Below, piece by piece: positions 1 through 7,042 of a stretch of DNA of 9,334 bases. Both the position numbers and the translations under genes were made by a program. Each line of letters opens with the position of its first letter. The stretch's first letter is position 1. The stretch covers positions 1-9,334 of the forward strand of contig CAYGID010000082.1 of NCBI GenBank assembly GCA_964349835.1, written 5' to 3'. The stretch comes from JAQVSH01 sp964349835. GTDB lineage: Bacteria > Bacteroidota > Bacteroidia > Bacteroidales > UBA4181. The notes beneath the pieces are model-generated. The model was not told the DNA's origin, searched no databases, and was given only the letters and a program-made list of their open reading frames with translations.

Positions 1-140
1 AAAGCGGTTGCCATAAGCATCCAGGCAGTATCGCCCCCGTCAATCACAGGTGTAGCGGCCGCCACATCGGCACCCTGGGCAAAAGCATCCAAACCGGAAA
101 ACCCTGCCAGTACCATCAGAACAAACATCACTCTTTTCAT
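1..140 (-). CDS. amt: Amt-family ammonium transporter, N-terminal fragment (cut by window edge)
   Basis: Only the first 46 codons are present; the gene continues beyond the left edge. The product begins MKRVMFVLMVLAGFSG, a typical cleavable signal peptide with a likely cut after FAQ. It then reads DGGDTAWMLMATA, matching the N-terminal hallmark of Amt/AmtB/MEP ammonium channels (DTAWML(I/M)xTA), where the first membrane helix starts. Amt proteins are trimeric inner-membrane channels that take up ammonium. The gene lies 40 bp downstream of a PII gene on the same strand, the classic glnK-amt pairing in which the PII trimer plugs the channel when nitrogen is plentiful. The start ATG (138-140) follows a weak AGGT-type ribosome binding site. 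The short conserved stretch plus the PII neighbour make the identification strong, but the rest of the protein cannot be checked here. Confidence 0.9.
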   Translation of the reverse strand, partial: MKRVMFVLMVLAGFSGLDAFAQGADVAAATPVIDGGDTAWMLMATA

Positions 141-180
141 ACCTATTATTATTTATCGGTTATTCAACAATATTCTGTTA

Positions 181-528
181 TCACTCTCTGATGTACAAAG
201 CCTCCGGACCTGTTTCACCGTTACGGATCCGATAGGTTTCGAGGATATCAGATACGAAAATCTTACCGTCTCCGGTGTCGCCCGTGCGAGCGGCTCCCAT
301 GATGGCTTTAATTGTCTTTTCCACATTGATATCGCGCACCACAATCGACAGCATACGACGCTGAATGTAGCTCGACTGGAAAATCTGCCCTCTCACCACC
401 TGACCCTCGGTCGAGCGACCGAGCCCAGTGATATCCCAGTACGAAAACCACTCAATACCGGCCTCATACAGTGCAGCTTTTACATCTTCGAAGCGCGATT
501 TCCGGATAATTGCCTCAATCTTTTTCAT
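181..528 (-). CDS. glnK: Nitrogen regulatory protein PII (GlnK type)
   Basis: A 115-residue protein, slightly longer than the usual 112, and clearly PII: it starts MKKIEAIIRKSRFEDVK, has the GLGR turn at residues 35-38 at the base of the T-loop, and carries the C-terminal PII signature TGDTGDGKIFV followed by RIR, where ATP and ADP bind. PII trimers sense 2-oxoglutarate and ATP/ADP. When coupled to amt they gate ammonium uptake by inserting the T-loop into the channel. Start choice is firm: AAAGGAAAGA (531-540) sits just upstream of the ATG. Oddities: aligned on the R-G pair (46-47), the position of E. coli Tyr51, the uridylylation site, is Phe50, and the position of Gln39 is Ser39. The nearest tyrosine is Tyr54. 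Classical uridylylation therefore looks unlikely, and effector response may differ. It is probably co-transcribed with amt. Confidence 0.95.
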   Translation of the reverse strand: MKKIEAIIRKSRFEDVKAALYEAGIEWFSYWDITGLGRSTEGQVVRGQIFQSSYIQRRMLSIVVRDINVEKTIKAIMGAARTGDTGDGKIFVSDILETYRIRNGETGPEALYIRE

Positions 529-539
529 ATTCTTTCCTT

Positions 540-700
540 TAATTTGCTAGTAAACTACAGATAAACAAGTTAGTAAACTGAATCCAAACAGGCTGCTTAA
601 CCCTACCCAAACACGATACCTCACGCCATCCAAACACGATTCTACACACCATTTGGGTAAGTTGCTACACGCTATCCGGACAAGTTGTTGCACGCCATCC
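540..700 (-). repeat. Degenerate 23-bp tandem repeats between the barrel gene and glnK
   Basis: The gap between the two genes divides into seven consecutive 23-bp blocks: 540-562, 563-585, 586-608, 609-631, 632-654, 655-677 and 678-700. Read on the coding (minus) strand, most blocks start GG(A/G)T(G/A) and end in TTGT or GTGTTT. Neighbouring blocks match at 18/23 (655-677 against 678-700) and 17/23 (609-631 against 632-654), and distant ones at 14/23 (563-585 against 678-700), all without gaps. The block nearest glnK (540-562) is the weakest. The period is not a multiple of three and no reading frame is kept, so this is not coding. It would lie in the untranslated region between the two cistrons, or just upstream of a glnK promoter. 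Confidence 0.75.
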
Positions 701-710
701 GGAGATGCGG

Positions 711-1406
711 CTATAAGCGCAACCCGAAGACCAGGAACACATCCTCTTTGCGGGGATTCACGGCAAACGTGCAGAAGAGTGGCAGCGAATAATCCGAACT
801 GATCTTCACCTCTTTGGTGGCAGTAACCCCTACATTCACCACACCGGCACCCGTACCGTACATCCCCTCATCGAAAGTGGCTCCCACAAACGGCGTCACA
901 GACCCGATCGCATAAGAGAACTCAGCATAGGTAGAGTAGGCATTCTTTGAAGGGTCAGCCGGCTTTTTATCCTGGCCGTAAAACATCGTGGCAACCGTCA
1001 TCTTCAGAGGAAAGGCCTCCGAACCGCCGTACGAAAGAGCCGCCTCCAAAATATGTTCGGTACGTGCCTTCTTATACATAAAGTACTTCTCCTGAAACCC
1101 CCAGTTATAGTCGGTAAGGGTTAACGACAGATCCTTCAGAGAATAGGTCAGAAAGAGATCTACCTCTTTATACTCCCCCTGCAAATCGAACGATCCCCAA
1201 ACCCCCATCGTAAAATTCTTCCAATTGAGCGAAGCGGTGGGTTGAATATTGGGCGCCGCCGACGCGGTAGCACCTCTCCATACATACGAACTCACCACAT
1301 CGGCCGAGATCGATCCTTTCAGCGCACCCTCCTGGGCCGCTACACTCACTGTGGCGCAAAGCATCGAAACAATTGCCATTACACCCATAACCCCTCGCTT
1401 TTTCAT
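711..1406 (-). CDS. Small outer-membrane beta-barrel protein (TorF/porin-like) of the nitrogen cluster
   Basis: 231 residues. The N-terminus (MKKRGVMGVMAIVSMLCATVSVAA) is a signal peptide with a probable cut before QEG. The mature part is made of alternating hydrophobic and polar stretches of 8-12 residues separated by short turns, as in an 8-12-strand outer-membrane barrel. It includes an early SADVVSSYVWRG segment, which resembles the start of TorF-like putative porins, and a strand-like C-terminus (VFLVFGLRL). It lies upstream of glnK and amt on the same strand, so I infer that it is expressed when nitrogen is limiting and may help small solutes cross the outer membrane; substrate specificity cannot be read from the sequence. 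The start ATG has no clear Shine-Dalgarno, only an A/T-rich leader. It could instead be a non-pore barrel of unknown role. Confidence 0.75.
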   Translation of the reverse strand: MKKRGVMGVMAIVSMLCATVSVAAQEGALKGSISADVVSSYVWRGATASAAPNIQPTASLNWKNFTMGVWGSFDLQGEYKEVDLFLTYSLKDLSLTLTDYNWGFQEKYFMYKKARTEHILEAALSYGGSEAFPLKMTVATMFYGQDKKPADPSKNAYSTYAEFSYAIGSVTPFVGATFDEGMYGTGAGVVNVGVTATKEVKISSDYSLPLFCTFAVNPRKEDVFLVFGLRL

Positions 1407-1443
1407 TGTTTTTAGAATTAATTAGTTAATTATTTTTCATTTA

Positions 1444-1462
1444 CCCCCATCAGAGACGGGGG
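1444..1462 (-). other. Small GC hairpin in the leader of the barrel gene
   Basis: CCCCC (1444-1448) and GGGGG (1458-1462) can pair around a nine-base loop, inside an otherwise A/T-rich leader of about 120 nt. It lies about 40 nt before the start codon. It could shape or stabilise the mRNA 5' end, but the stem is only five pairs and no known riboswitch is recognised. Confidence 0.35.
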
Positions 1463-1510
1463 CATCTCATCTGGAAGCGTTAAAAATTCACACCTACCCC
1501 CTAATTGTAC

Positions 1511-1522
1511 TGTTCCGGAACA
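1511..1522. promoter_or_regulatory. Perfect 12-bp palindrome, likely operator
   Basis: TGTTCCGGAACA is an exact inverted repeat. It lies immediately downstream, in the sense of transcription, of the TAnnTTTG box at 1532-1539, so it would cover the expected transcription start of the barrel-glnK-amt cluster. That is where a dimeric repressor would block initiation. The binding protein is unknown and is not encoded in the window. Confidence 0.5.
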
Positions 1523-1531
1523 AATACAGTG

Positions 1532-1539
1532 CAAATGTA
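1532..1539 (-). promoter_or_regulatory. Bacteroidota-type -7 element (TACATTTG) for the barrel-glnK-amt cluster
   Basis: The minus strand reads TACATTTG, an exact match to the Bacteroidota vegetative -7 consensus TAnnTTTG. Transcription would start near 1525 and leave a leader of about 118 nt before the ATG at 1406. No convincing TTTG -33 element is found at the usual distance, so an activator may be needed. Confidence 0.5.
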
Positions 1540-1540
1540 G

Positions 1541-1706
1541 AGATGTTATTTACATTTCATAACCTTTTCGTGATTTTTTTGTTCTTTTTGACACATTTTT
1601 ATTCGTTTTGCTTACGTTTAATCTGTTTAACCGGCATTTTCCTATCAAATACAAACAAAAAAATCCCGCTTCAGCCCAAAATATCAAGCCGAAACGGAAA
1701 CAAAAC
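1541..1706. other. A/T-rich intergenic stretch without a recognisable gene
   Basis: This stretch is dominated by T-runs and A-runs (for example 1574-1590 and 1656-1663). No open frame of credible codon content, tRNA-like fold or terminator stem was found on either strand. It lies directly upstream of the barrel-gene promoter and could hold an upstream activator site, but nothing specific can be pointed to. Confidence 0.5.
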
Positions 1707-1747
1707 CAATTAGTGCTCTAGTGCATCGAAGCGCATTCGCGCTTCGA
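1707..1747 (+). repeat. Modular head + hairpin repeat, copy 1
   Basis: A 39-nt sequence (1707-1745) is found identically at 6888-6926 and 7043-7081. It consists of a head, AGTGCTCTAGTGC (1712-1724), followed by a hairpin with stem GAAGCGC / GCGCTTC and loop ATTC (1728-1745). In this copy the flanking TC and GA extend the stem to nine pairs (1726-1747). Size and layout resemble REP-type palindromic elements, but no RAYT transposase is encoded nearby. Confidence 0.8.
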
Positions 1748-1867
1748 GAGCAGCGCTGGCGCGCAAAAGAACAATGATTAGTGGTAAATGATTAATGACT
1801 TAGTACGCGAAAGCGCGGAGGGCTTTGATCAGAGGATTGACGCAGAGGCCGGACGTTTGGAGTACAA

Positions 1868-1948
1868 GCGCGAAGCGCAGCACCAGAGCACCAGAGCACC
1901 AGAGCACTTGCGCGCAGCGCAGCACTAGAGCACTTGCGCGCAGCGCAT
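1868..1948 (-). repeat. Modular head + hairpin repeat array at the 3' end of the second permease gene
   Basis: Read on the minus strand, the order is hairpin (TGCGC-TGC-GCGCA), head AGTGCTCTAGTGC, the same hairpin again, an expanded head, then TGCGCTTCGCGC. The expanded head is three copies of an 8-bp unit, CACCAGAG on the plus strand (1881-1904). The 21-nt sequences at 1901-1921 and 1927-1947 are identical, and a third copy lies at 7159-7179. The array begins only four bases after the TAA stop of the permease gene (1952-1954), so it would form the 3' end of that transcript. No separate T-tailed terminator is seen there. Confidence 0.8.
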
Positions 1949-1951
1949 AGC

Positions 1952-4312
1952 TTATTCGTGGCTGATGGCCTGAATGGGGTTGCGTAGTGCCACCCTGATG
2001 GTTTGCCAGAAGACGGTGGCAAACCCGATAAAAAGAGCCGCGCCGCCACCCAGGGCAAAAACCCAGACCGATTGCGGCACCTTATAGACAAACTCCGAAA
2101 ACCAACGGTTGCTAAAGAGGAAAGCGGGTGGCAATGCCAGCACAAAGGCTATCAGTATCCATTGCAAAAAGCGCCCGCTTAACAGAAAAGCCACCTGAAG
2201 CACCGTAGCACCATGCACCTTGCGGATAGCCACCTCCCTGATCCGGCGCTCCACCGCATACCATGCCAGACCAAAAAGGCCCAGACAGCTGATCACAAAG
2301 CAGATCAGGGTAAAAAGGGCCACCATCTTCGCAAAGCGAATCTCCGGGCTGTGCATCTCGAGGTAGATGTCGGCCACCGACTCCGCAGAGTCAAGCTTGT
2401 AAGGCCCGCCATCCACCCCTTTCGAAGCCGATGCCACCATAGATGAAAGCGTGTCGACCGAAACCGGACGTACCGTCTTCACATACAAATACGACATTCC
2501 CTTGCCATATCTAATGAGAAGGGGCTGTATGGGTTTAGAAAAATGTTCTACAGGCACATCCTTTACCACACCCACAATTACCTTATTATCCGAGCCTATA
2601 GTAGCCCCGATGGGGTGAGTAATCGAATCGGAGTTTATCAGGGTCTCATTCACAAGCACATTGTTCGTTCCCTTATCGGAGGGCAACAAGTTACGACCCT
2701 CCAAAAGGGTCAACCCATACATGGCCAAATACCCCTCATCTCCCTCAACCGAATGGCGTACTCTCCGAATACCTTTTGGGGCGGATGAACTCATGGCACC
2801 GGTTTTTAAGGGTGAGCAGAAGGAGAGCTCCTCTACCAGCGAAGATGCCCTCAAGGCAGAGAGAAACGATTCCGGCGACTTATTGGCCTCCATATACGGC
2901 GAGAGAGATAATCGATAGATGGTTTCGGAAAAGGGTCGGACATGGGCCACAAAACGCATCTGCCGTTGCACATTTAACCCTACAATTAAAAGCACAATCG
3001 AAACCGCAAACTGGGCAATCACACTCGCACGGGTGAGCCCCGATTTGCGCAGCCGCCCTCTCCCTTTTACCACCTCGGCCATCTTCTGACCCGACATCAT
3101 CCAGAGAATATAGAGCACGGGTAATACGACCAAAGTAATCATCAACGCGGCCATCACGAGCAAAAGCACCGGATCGAGCAAAAAATCGAACTTCATCTCT
3201 GCCTCCATCATCCGGTTAAAGTGCGGTAACAGAAACCGGATGGCCAAACAGGAGAGCAAGAGCCCAATCAGCACCTGTAGCGTGGTTTCGAGCAACAACA
3301 TCAAGCCGAGCGACTGCTTTGTGGCACCGAACACCCACTGTTGCCCCACATTCCTAAGGCGGTGTAGGGTACGGGTCATGGTAAGATTTACATAGTTAAA
3401 GAGCGCCACAAAGAGCATCGAAAGGGCCACCCAAAAAGCCACCCTCACAGTACCCCTGTCGCGCGATAGAAAGTATTCGGTTGCGTGCTGTTGTCCAAAG
3501 TAAATTTCATGGGCAGGGGTAAGAAAAAAACGCTTTTTAAACGGAGCAACCCGTTGCGCATCGAGCTTCCTGGCCACGTGCGACACATCCACCCCGGGGG
3601 CAAGCATCACAAACGAGATAATCTGGCCGCCCCAACCCTGCCGTTCGCCCTCCTTCTCCTGCTCCGACAAATATCTGCCACGCAACACAGCTGGCAAAAA
3701 ATAACCCTGCCTTCCCCCATCTTCGATTACTGCAGTAATCTCAAGAAACTCATTCTTTTTATGTCTGTTCCCCAACGCATCGGAATAGCTGGAGGAGAAA
3801 CGGATCTGTTTCCCTAGCGGGTTCTCCCCGCCATACCATTGTTGTGCCTGGCTACGTGTAATTGCAACCTGATCGGGCGAGGCCAGAGTGGTCTCAAGAT
3901 TTCCGGTTACCTGCATTCGGGTAAAAAGACGGCAAAATGAGGGCGAGACTCTATAGAGCGAGAAATCAAAATCCGAGAGAGAGTCGGGCTTTAAATAACC
4001 ATCGACCTTCTCAATCACACACACATCGGCAATTTCCGGCAGTTCATCTGCCAACTCCGCTGCCAGATGCGGACCCGTGTTATCCGATAAGACGTTGTCA
4101 TCCCCATACATCGGGTTGACCGTTCGCAGCAAATAGACCTCGTCGGCAACCGGCAGGCTCCCGGCAATCCGGAGTTCATGCTCCACAAAGGCAAAAGAGA
4201 GGAGACTACAGGTGAGCCCCAAAATCAGACTCAACAGCGAGAGCACAAACGAAAGCCGATTTCGTTGCCAACCCCTGAGAATTAACTTAAGATAAAGCAC
4301 CAACTGCCACAT
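1952..4312 (-). CDS. FtsX/MacB-type ABC transporter permease, second paralogue
   Basis: 786 residues. The predicted layout is the eight-helix Bacteroidota form. Helix 1 is at about 22-45, then a periplasmic MacB-PCD-like domain (about 46-285, including NPLGKQIRF at 164-172). Helices 2-5 lie at about 289-312, 336-360, 380-405 and 428-447, then a second periplasmic domain (about 450-655, with VNETL and PIGATI). Helices 6-8 follow at about 660-685, 708-735 and 750-770. REVAIRKVHGAT (692-703) is the conserved FtsX-family cytoplasmic segment expected to contact an ATPase. Such proteins usually drive efflux or envelope work rather than import, but no substrate can be assigned. No ATPase gene is present in the window. 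The start MWQL aligns exactly with the upstream paralogue, yet no Shine-Dalgarno precedes it. A terminator upstream argues for its own promoter. Confidence 0.93.
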   Translation of the reverse strand: MWQLVLYLKLILRGWQRNRLSFVLSLLSLILGLTCSLLSFAFVEHELRIAGSLPVADEVYLLRTVNPMYGDDNVLSDNTGPHLAAELADELPEIADVCVIEKVDGYLKPDSLSDFDFSLYRVSPSFCRLFTRMQVTGNLETTLASPDQVAITRSQAQQWYGGENPLGKQIRFSSSYSDALGNRHKKNEFLEITAVIEDGGRQGYFLPAVLRGRYLSEQEKEGERQGWGGQIISFVMLAPGVDVSHVARKLDAQRVAPFKKRFFLTPAHEIYFGQQHATEYFLSRDRGTVRVAFWVALSMLFVALFNYVNLTMTRTLHRLRNVGQQWVFGATKQSLGLMLLLETTLQVLIGLLLSCLAIRFLLPHFNRMMEAEMKFDFLLDPVLLLVMAALMITLVVLPVLYILWMMSGQKMAEVVKGRGRLRKSGLTRASVIAQFAVSIVLLIVGLNVQRQMRFVAHVRPFSETIYRLSLSPYMEANKSPESFLSALRASSLVEELSFCSPLKTGAMSSSAPKGIRRVRHSVEGDEGYLAMYGLTLLEGRNLLPSDKGTNNVLVNETLINSDSITHPIGATIGSDNKVIVGVVKDVPVEHFSKPIQPLLIRYGKGMSYLYVKTVRPVSVDTLSSMVASASKGVDGGPYKLDSAESVADIYLEMHSPEIRFAKMVALFTLICFVISCLGLFGLAWYAVERRIREVAIRKVHGATVLQVAFLLSGRFLQWILIAFVLALPPAFLFSNRWFSEFVYKVPQSVWVFALGGGAALFIGFATVFWQTIRVALRNPIQAISHE

Positions 4313-4336
4313 ACAAAAGGATTATGCCATTATGCC

Positions 4337-4352
4337 TGCCAACAGAGTGCCA
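4337..4352 (-). promoter_or_regulatory. Candidate sigma-54 promoter for the second permease gene
   Basis: The minus strand reads TGGCACTCTGTTGGCA. The GG and GC pairs have the exact 10-nt separation of -24/-12 promoters (consensus TGGCACRNNNNTTGCW), with two departures: T for R, and TGGC for TTGC. Transcription would start near 4326, about 14 nt before the ATG. Bacteroidota often link such permeases to sigma-54 response regulators, but none is visible here. The TGGCA direct repeat inside the site offers an alternative reading as a regulator site. Confidence 0.35.
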
Positions 4353-4404
4353 ATAATGCAACGCGGTTAAATCAAGTTGGTTAGCAATATCTACAGAAAA
4401 AGAG

Positions 4405-4446
4405 CCTGTCAAACAAGCAGACAGGAGTGTCAACTTCTTTGACAGG
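4405..4446 (-). terminator. Intrinsic terminator after the first permease gene (copy 1 of a repeated 42-nt hairpin)
   Basis: CCTGTCAAA (4405-4413) pairs perfectly with TTTGACAGG (4438-4446). Further pairing inside (AAG/CTT, GACA/TGTC) continues the stem to a GGAG loop. On the minus strand the stem is followed by CTCTTTTTCTG, a T-tract. It starts 11 bp after the permease stop codon. An alternative fold gives two short hairpins, CCTGTC/GACAGG and TGTCAA/TTGACA. A copy with three differences lies at 7264-7305. Confidence 0.8.
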
Positions 4447-4457
4447 GCGGGGGAGGG

Positions 4458-6815
4458 TTATTCGTGACGGATTGCCCGGATGGGATTTCGCATTGCCACA
4501 CGGCGGGTCTGCCAAAAGACAGTAACAAGGCCAACAAATAGTGCTATGCATCCTCCCAGGGCAAATACCCAAACCGCCTGCGGCACCTTATACACAAACT
4601 CCGAAAACCAGCGGTTACTGAAGAAAAAGGCCGGCGGCAAGGCCAGGAGAAAGGAGAGAAGAATCCACTGCAGGAAGTGGCCGCTTAACAGAAAGGCTAC
4701 CTGAAGAACCGTTGCCCCATGTACCTTTCGTACGGCAACCTCTCGTACCCGCCGCTCTACCGCATACCAGGCCAGCCCAAACAGGCCAAGGCAACTGATC
4801 AGGAAACAGATCAGGGTAAAGATGCTCACCATCTTCGCAAAACGGATCTCCTGCGCGTGTAAATCCAGATAGATGTCGGCAATCGACTTCACCTCCGTCA
4901 CCTTAAATCCATCCGGGTAGAGAGGGGCTCCGGCCAATTCGACAGCTGAAGAAAGTACTTCGGCCGAGATCGGCCTCTGGCTTTTAATATAGAGGTCGCT
5001 GCCACTTGAATAGGTAATATAGAGCGGCTGTATCGGCTTCGAAAAATGTTCAACGGGCACATCCTTTACTACACCAATAATCTGTTTGTCGGTGTCGATA
5101 GTGGCACCGATGGGATTGTTGAGCGAATCGGAGGCAACCAGCGTTTCGTTGACAATCACGTTTTTGGTTCCTTTATCGGAAGGTATGAAATTTCGACCGG
5201 CCACCAGCGTCATACCATACATGGAGAGATACCCCTCATCTCCACTCGCCATGTGTCGCACAACTTGGTTTCCCTTCCCATCGCTCGAACTCATGGAGCC
5301 CACGTTGAAAGGCCCGTAAAAAGAGACCCCTGCTACTAAGGGAGTTGCCTTAAGCGCTTCAACCAATGATGCTGATTTTGTATCAGCCCCGAAAAGATAG
5401 GAAGATGTCCGTACCCGGTAAATCGACTCGGAAGAGGGGCGGACATGCGCCACAAAGTTCATCTGCCGCTGCACGTTGATGCCCAGAATTAATAGCACAA
5501 TCGAAACCGAAAACTGAGCCACTACACTCACGCGGGTCAGACCCGACTTACGCAGCCGACCCTTTCCCTTAATCACCTCTGCCATGGGCTGTCCTGATAT
5601 CATCCAAAGAATATAGAGGGCAGGCAGCACCACCAGGATAAAAATCAGGCCGGCTATCACCAGAAGGAGGGCGCGATCGAGTAAAAAATCGAAAGCCATC
5701 CTGGCATCCATTAAGCGGTTAAAATGGGGTATAACCGTATGTAGCACCAAAAAGGTACACAAAAGCGAAAGGAGCACATGAAGAGCCGCCTCAAGAAACA
5801 ACATCACACTCAGAGAGGTTCGCGACGCCCCGAAAACCCACTGTTGCCCCACATTCCGAAGGCGATGAAGGGTGCGGGTCATGGTGAGATTCACATAGTT
5901 AAAGAGCGCCACAAAGAGCATCGAAAGTGCTACCCAAAAAGCCACTCTCACGGTGCCCCGATCGCGCGAAAGGAAATACTCCGTTTTGTGCTGCTCACCA
6001 AAATAGATGTCGTTGGCAGCCGACAAAAAATAGCGGGGTTTCTCCTGTTCCACACGCTCCGCGTCGAGTTTCTGTCCAAACAGGGTGGGATCGACACCCT
6101 TGCCAAGCCTCACAAAAGAGATAATTTCGCCACTCCACCCTGTGCGATCTTTCTCCTTCTCCTCGTCCGACAAGAACCTCCCCCGCAAAAGAGCAGGCAC
6201 AAAGAATCCTTCGTGCTCTTCATCCTCTATCACAGCGGTAATTTCTATCCACTCCTCGCGATTCGAACTCCCTGCCGCATTGTAGATGCGCGTATGATAA
6301 CACAAACGTTTGCCCAAAGGGTTCTCATCGCCAAACCATTTTCTCGCAAGCGAGCGGGCAATGGCTGCCCGGTCGGGAGAGGCCAGAGTAGCCTCAAGAT
6401 TACCCGTTACCTGTAGTTTGTTGAAAAAATCGGCGAACGAAGAGGATACCCGATAGAGTGAACCACCATCGATCATAGTCGAAGAGTCGGCCGAAATCCA
6501 CCCCTCTCCCTGCTCAATCACACACCAATCGGTTATTTCGGGATACTCCTCCGCCAGAAGCGAAGCGTGATAGGGCCCGGTATTGTCGGATCGTACACTT
6601 CCATCCTCATAAAACGAATGCACCTTTCTGAGCAAATAGACATCCTCTGCAACCGGAAGACTGTTCGAAATGCGAAGCTCATGCACCACAAACGAAAAGC
6701 AGAGCAGACTGCAGGTGAGGCCAAGAATCAGGCTTAACACCGATAACCCAAACGAAAGGGGATTTCGATGCCAACCCCTGAGAATTAACTTAAGATAGAG
6801 GGCTAATTGCCACAT
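4458..6815 (-). CDS. FtsX/MacB-type ABC transporter permease, first paralogue
   Basis: 785 residues, with the same layout as the downstream gene: one N-terminal helix (about 22-45), a periplasmic domain to about 285, four helices (289-312, 336-360, 380-405, 428-447), a second periplasmic domain (about 450-654), then three helices to the end. The FtsX segment REVAVRKVHGAT is at 691-702. The two proteins align nearly without gaps; residues 278-330 are identical in both, while the periplasmic regions around 60-130 and 465-520 diverge most. That fits a gene duplication with partners or substrates differing outside the membrane. The start is supported by AAAGGAT (minus strand, 6821-6827) five bases before the ATG. 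Its transcript probably ends at the terminator at 4405-4446. No ATP-binding subunit, membrane-fusion protein or TolC gene is seen nearby. The upstream region contains repeats and an assembly gap, so its promoter is uncertain. Confidence 0.93.
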   Translation of the reverse strand: MWQLALYLKLILRGWHRNPLSFGLSVLSLILGLTCSLLCFSFVVHELRISNSLPVAEDVYLLRKVHSFYEDGSVRSDNTGPYHASLLAEEYPEITDWCVIEQGEGWISADSSTMIDGGSLYRVSSSFADFFNKLQVTGNLEATLASPDRAAIARSLARKWFGDENPLGKRLCYHTRIYNAAGSSNREEWIEITAVIEDEEHEGFFVPALLRGRFLSDEEKEKDRTGWSGEIISFVRLGKGVDPTLFGQKLDAERVEQEKPRYFLSAANDIYFGEQHKTEYFLSRDRGTVRVAFWVALSMLFVALFNYVNLTMTRTLHRLRNVGQQWVFGASRTSLSVMLFLEAALHVLLSLLCTFLVLHTVIPHFNRLMDARMAFDFLLDRALLLVIAGLIFILVVLPALYILWMISGQPMAEVIKGKGRLRKSGLTRVSVVAQFSVSIVLLILGINVQRQMNFVAHVRPSSESIYRVRTSSYLFGADTKSASLVEALKATPLVAGVSFYGPFNVGSMSSSDGKGNQVVRHMASGDEGYLSMYGMTLVAGRNFIPSDKGTKNVIVNETLVASDSLNNPIGATIDTDKQIIGVVKDVPVEHFSKPIQPLYITYSSGSDLYIKSQRPISAEVLSSAVELAGAPLYPDGFKVTEVKSIADIYLDLHAQEIRFAKMVSIFTLICFLISCLGLFGLAWYAVERRVREVAVRKVHGATVLQVAFLLSGHFLQWILLSFLLALPPAFFFSNRWFSEFVYKVPQAVWVFALGGCIALFVGLVTVFWQTRRVAMRNPIRAIRHE

Positions 6816-6887
6816 AGATCATCCTTTACCATTCAACACACTTCCGAGCCAATATTGTTAACGTCCGATTTGGAGGTAACTGCCCAT

Positions 6888-6926
6888 CAATTAGTGCTCT
6901 AGTGCATCGAAGCGCATTCGCGCTTC
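6888..6926 (+). repeat. Modular head + hairpin repeat, copy 2
   Basis: This 39-nt copy is identical to 1707-1745: head AGTGCTCTAGTGC, then stem GAAGCGC / GCGCTTC with loop ATTC (6909-6926). It ends two bases before the run of N and is the left partner of the 55-base duplication around the gap. Confidence 0.85.
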
Positions 6927-6928
6927 AA

Positions 6929-7028
6929 NNNNNNNNNNNNNNNNNNNNNNNNNNNNNNNNNNNNNNNNNNNNNNNNNNNNNNNNNNNNNNNNNNNNNNNN
7001 NNNNNNNNNNNNNNNNNNNNNNNNNNNN
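6929..7028. other. Assembly gap of exactly 100 N
   Basis: The 55 bases before the gap (6874-6928) are repeated exactly after it (7029-7083). A fixed 100-N spacer with identical flanks is typical of a scaffolder joining two contigs that break in a repeat. The true distance may be zero, with the flanks being one and the same sequence, or it may hold more copies of the repeat. Confidence 0.95.
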
Positions 7029-7042
7029 AGGTAACTGCCCAT

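Noticed and set aside
1422..1440. Mini-ORF ATG AAA AAT AAT TAA in the leader of the barrel gene
   Set aside because: Four codons in A/T-rich DNA with no ribosome binding site; it is easily explained by chance.
1868..1948. CRISPR-like array of short repeats
   Set aside because: Repeat units are 8-26 bp, contiguous or separated by other repeat modules, with no unique spacers of regular length and no cas genes.
1792..2145. 117-codon minus-strand frame over the repeat array and the permease 3' end
   Set aside because: It overlaps the permease out of frame and reads through the repeat array; its Ala/Arg/Cys/Ser-rich content is a by-product of the GC-rich repeats.
5778..6416. 212-codon open frame on the plus strand
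   Set aside because: It lies antisense inside the first permease gene, has a composition rich in R, K, H and P without family motifs, and is explained by codon bias of the real gene.
6816..6892. Sigma-54 site upstream of the first permease gene
   Set aside because: TTGGC and TGTTGA are present, but the GG-to-GC distance is wrong and the GC is missing, so it was not called as a promoter.
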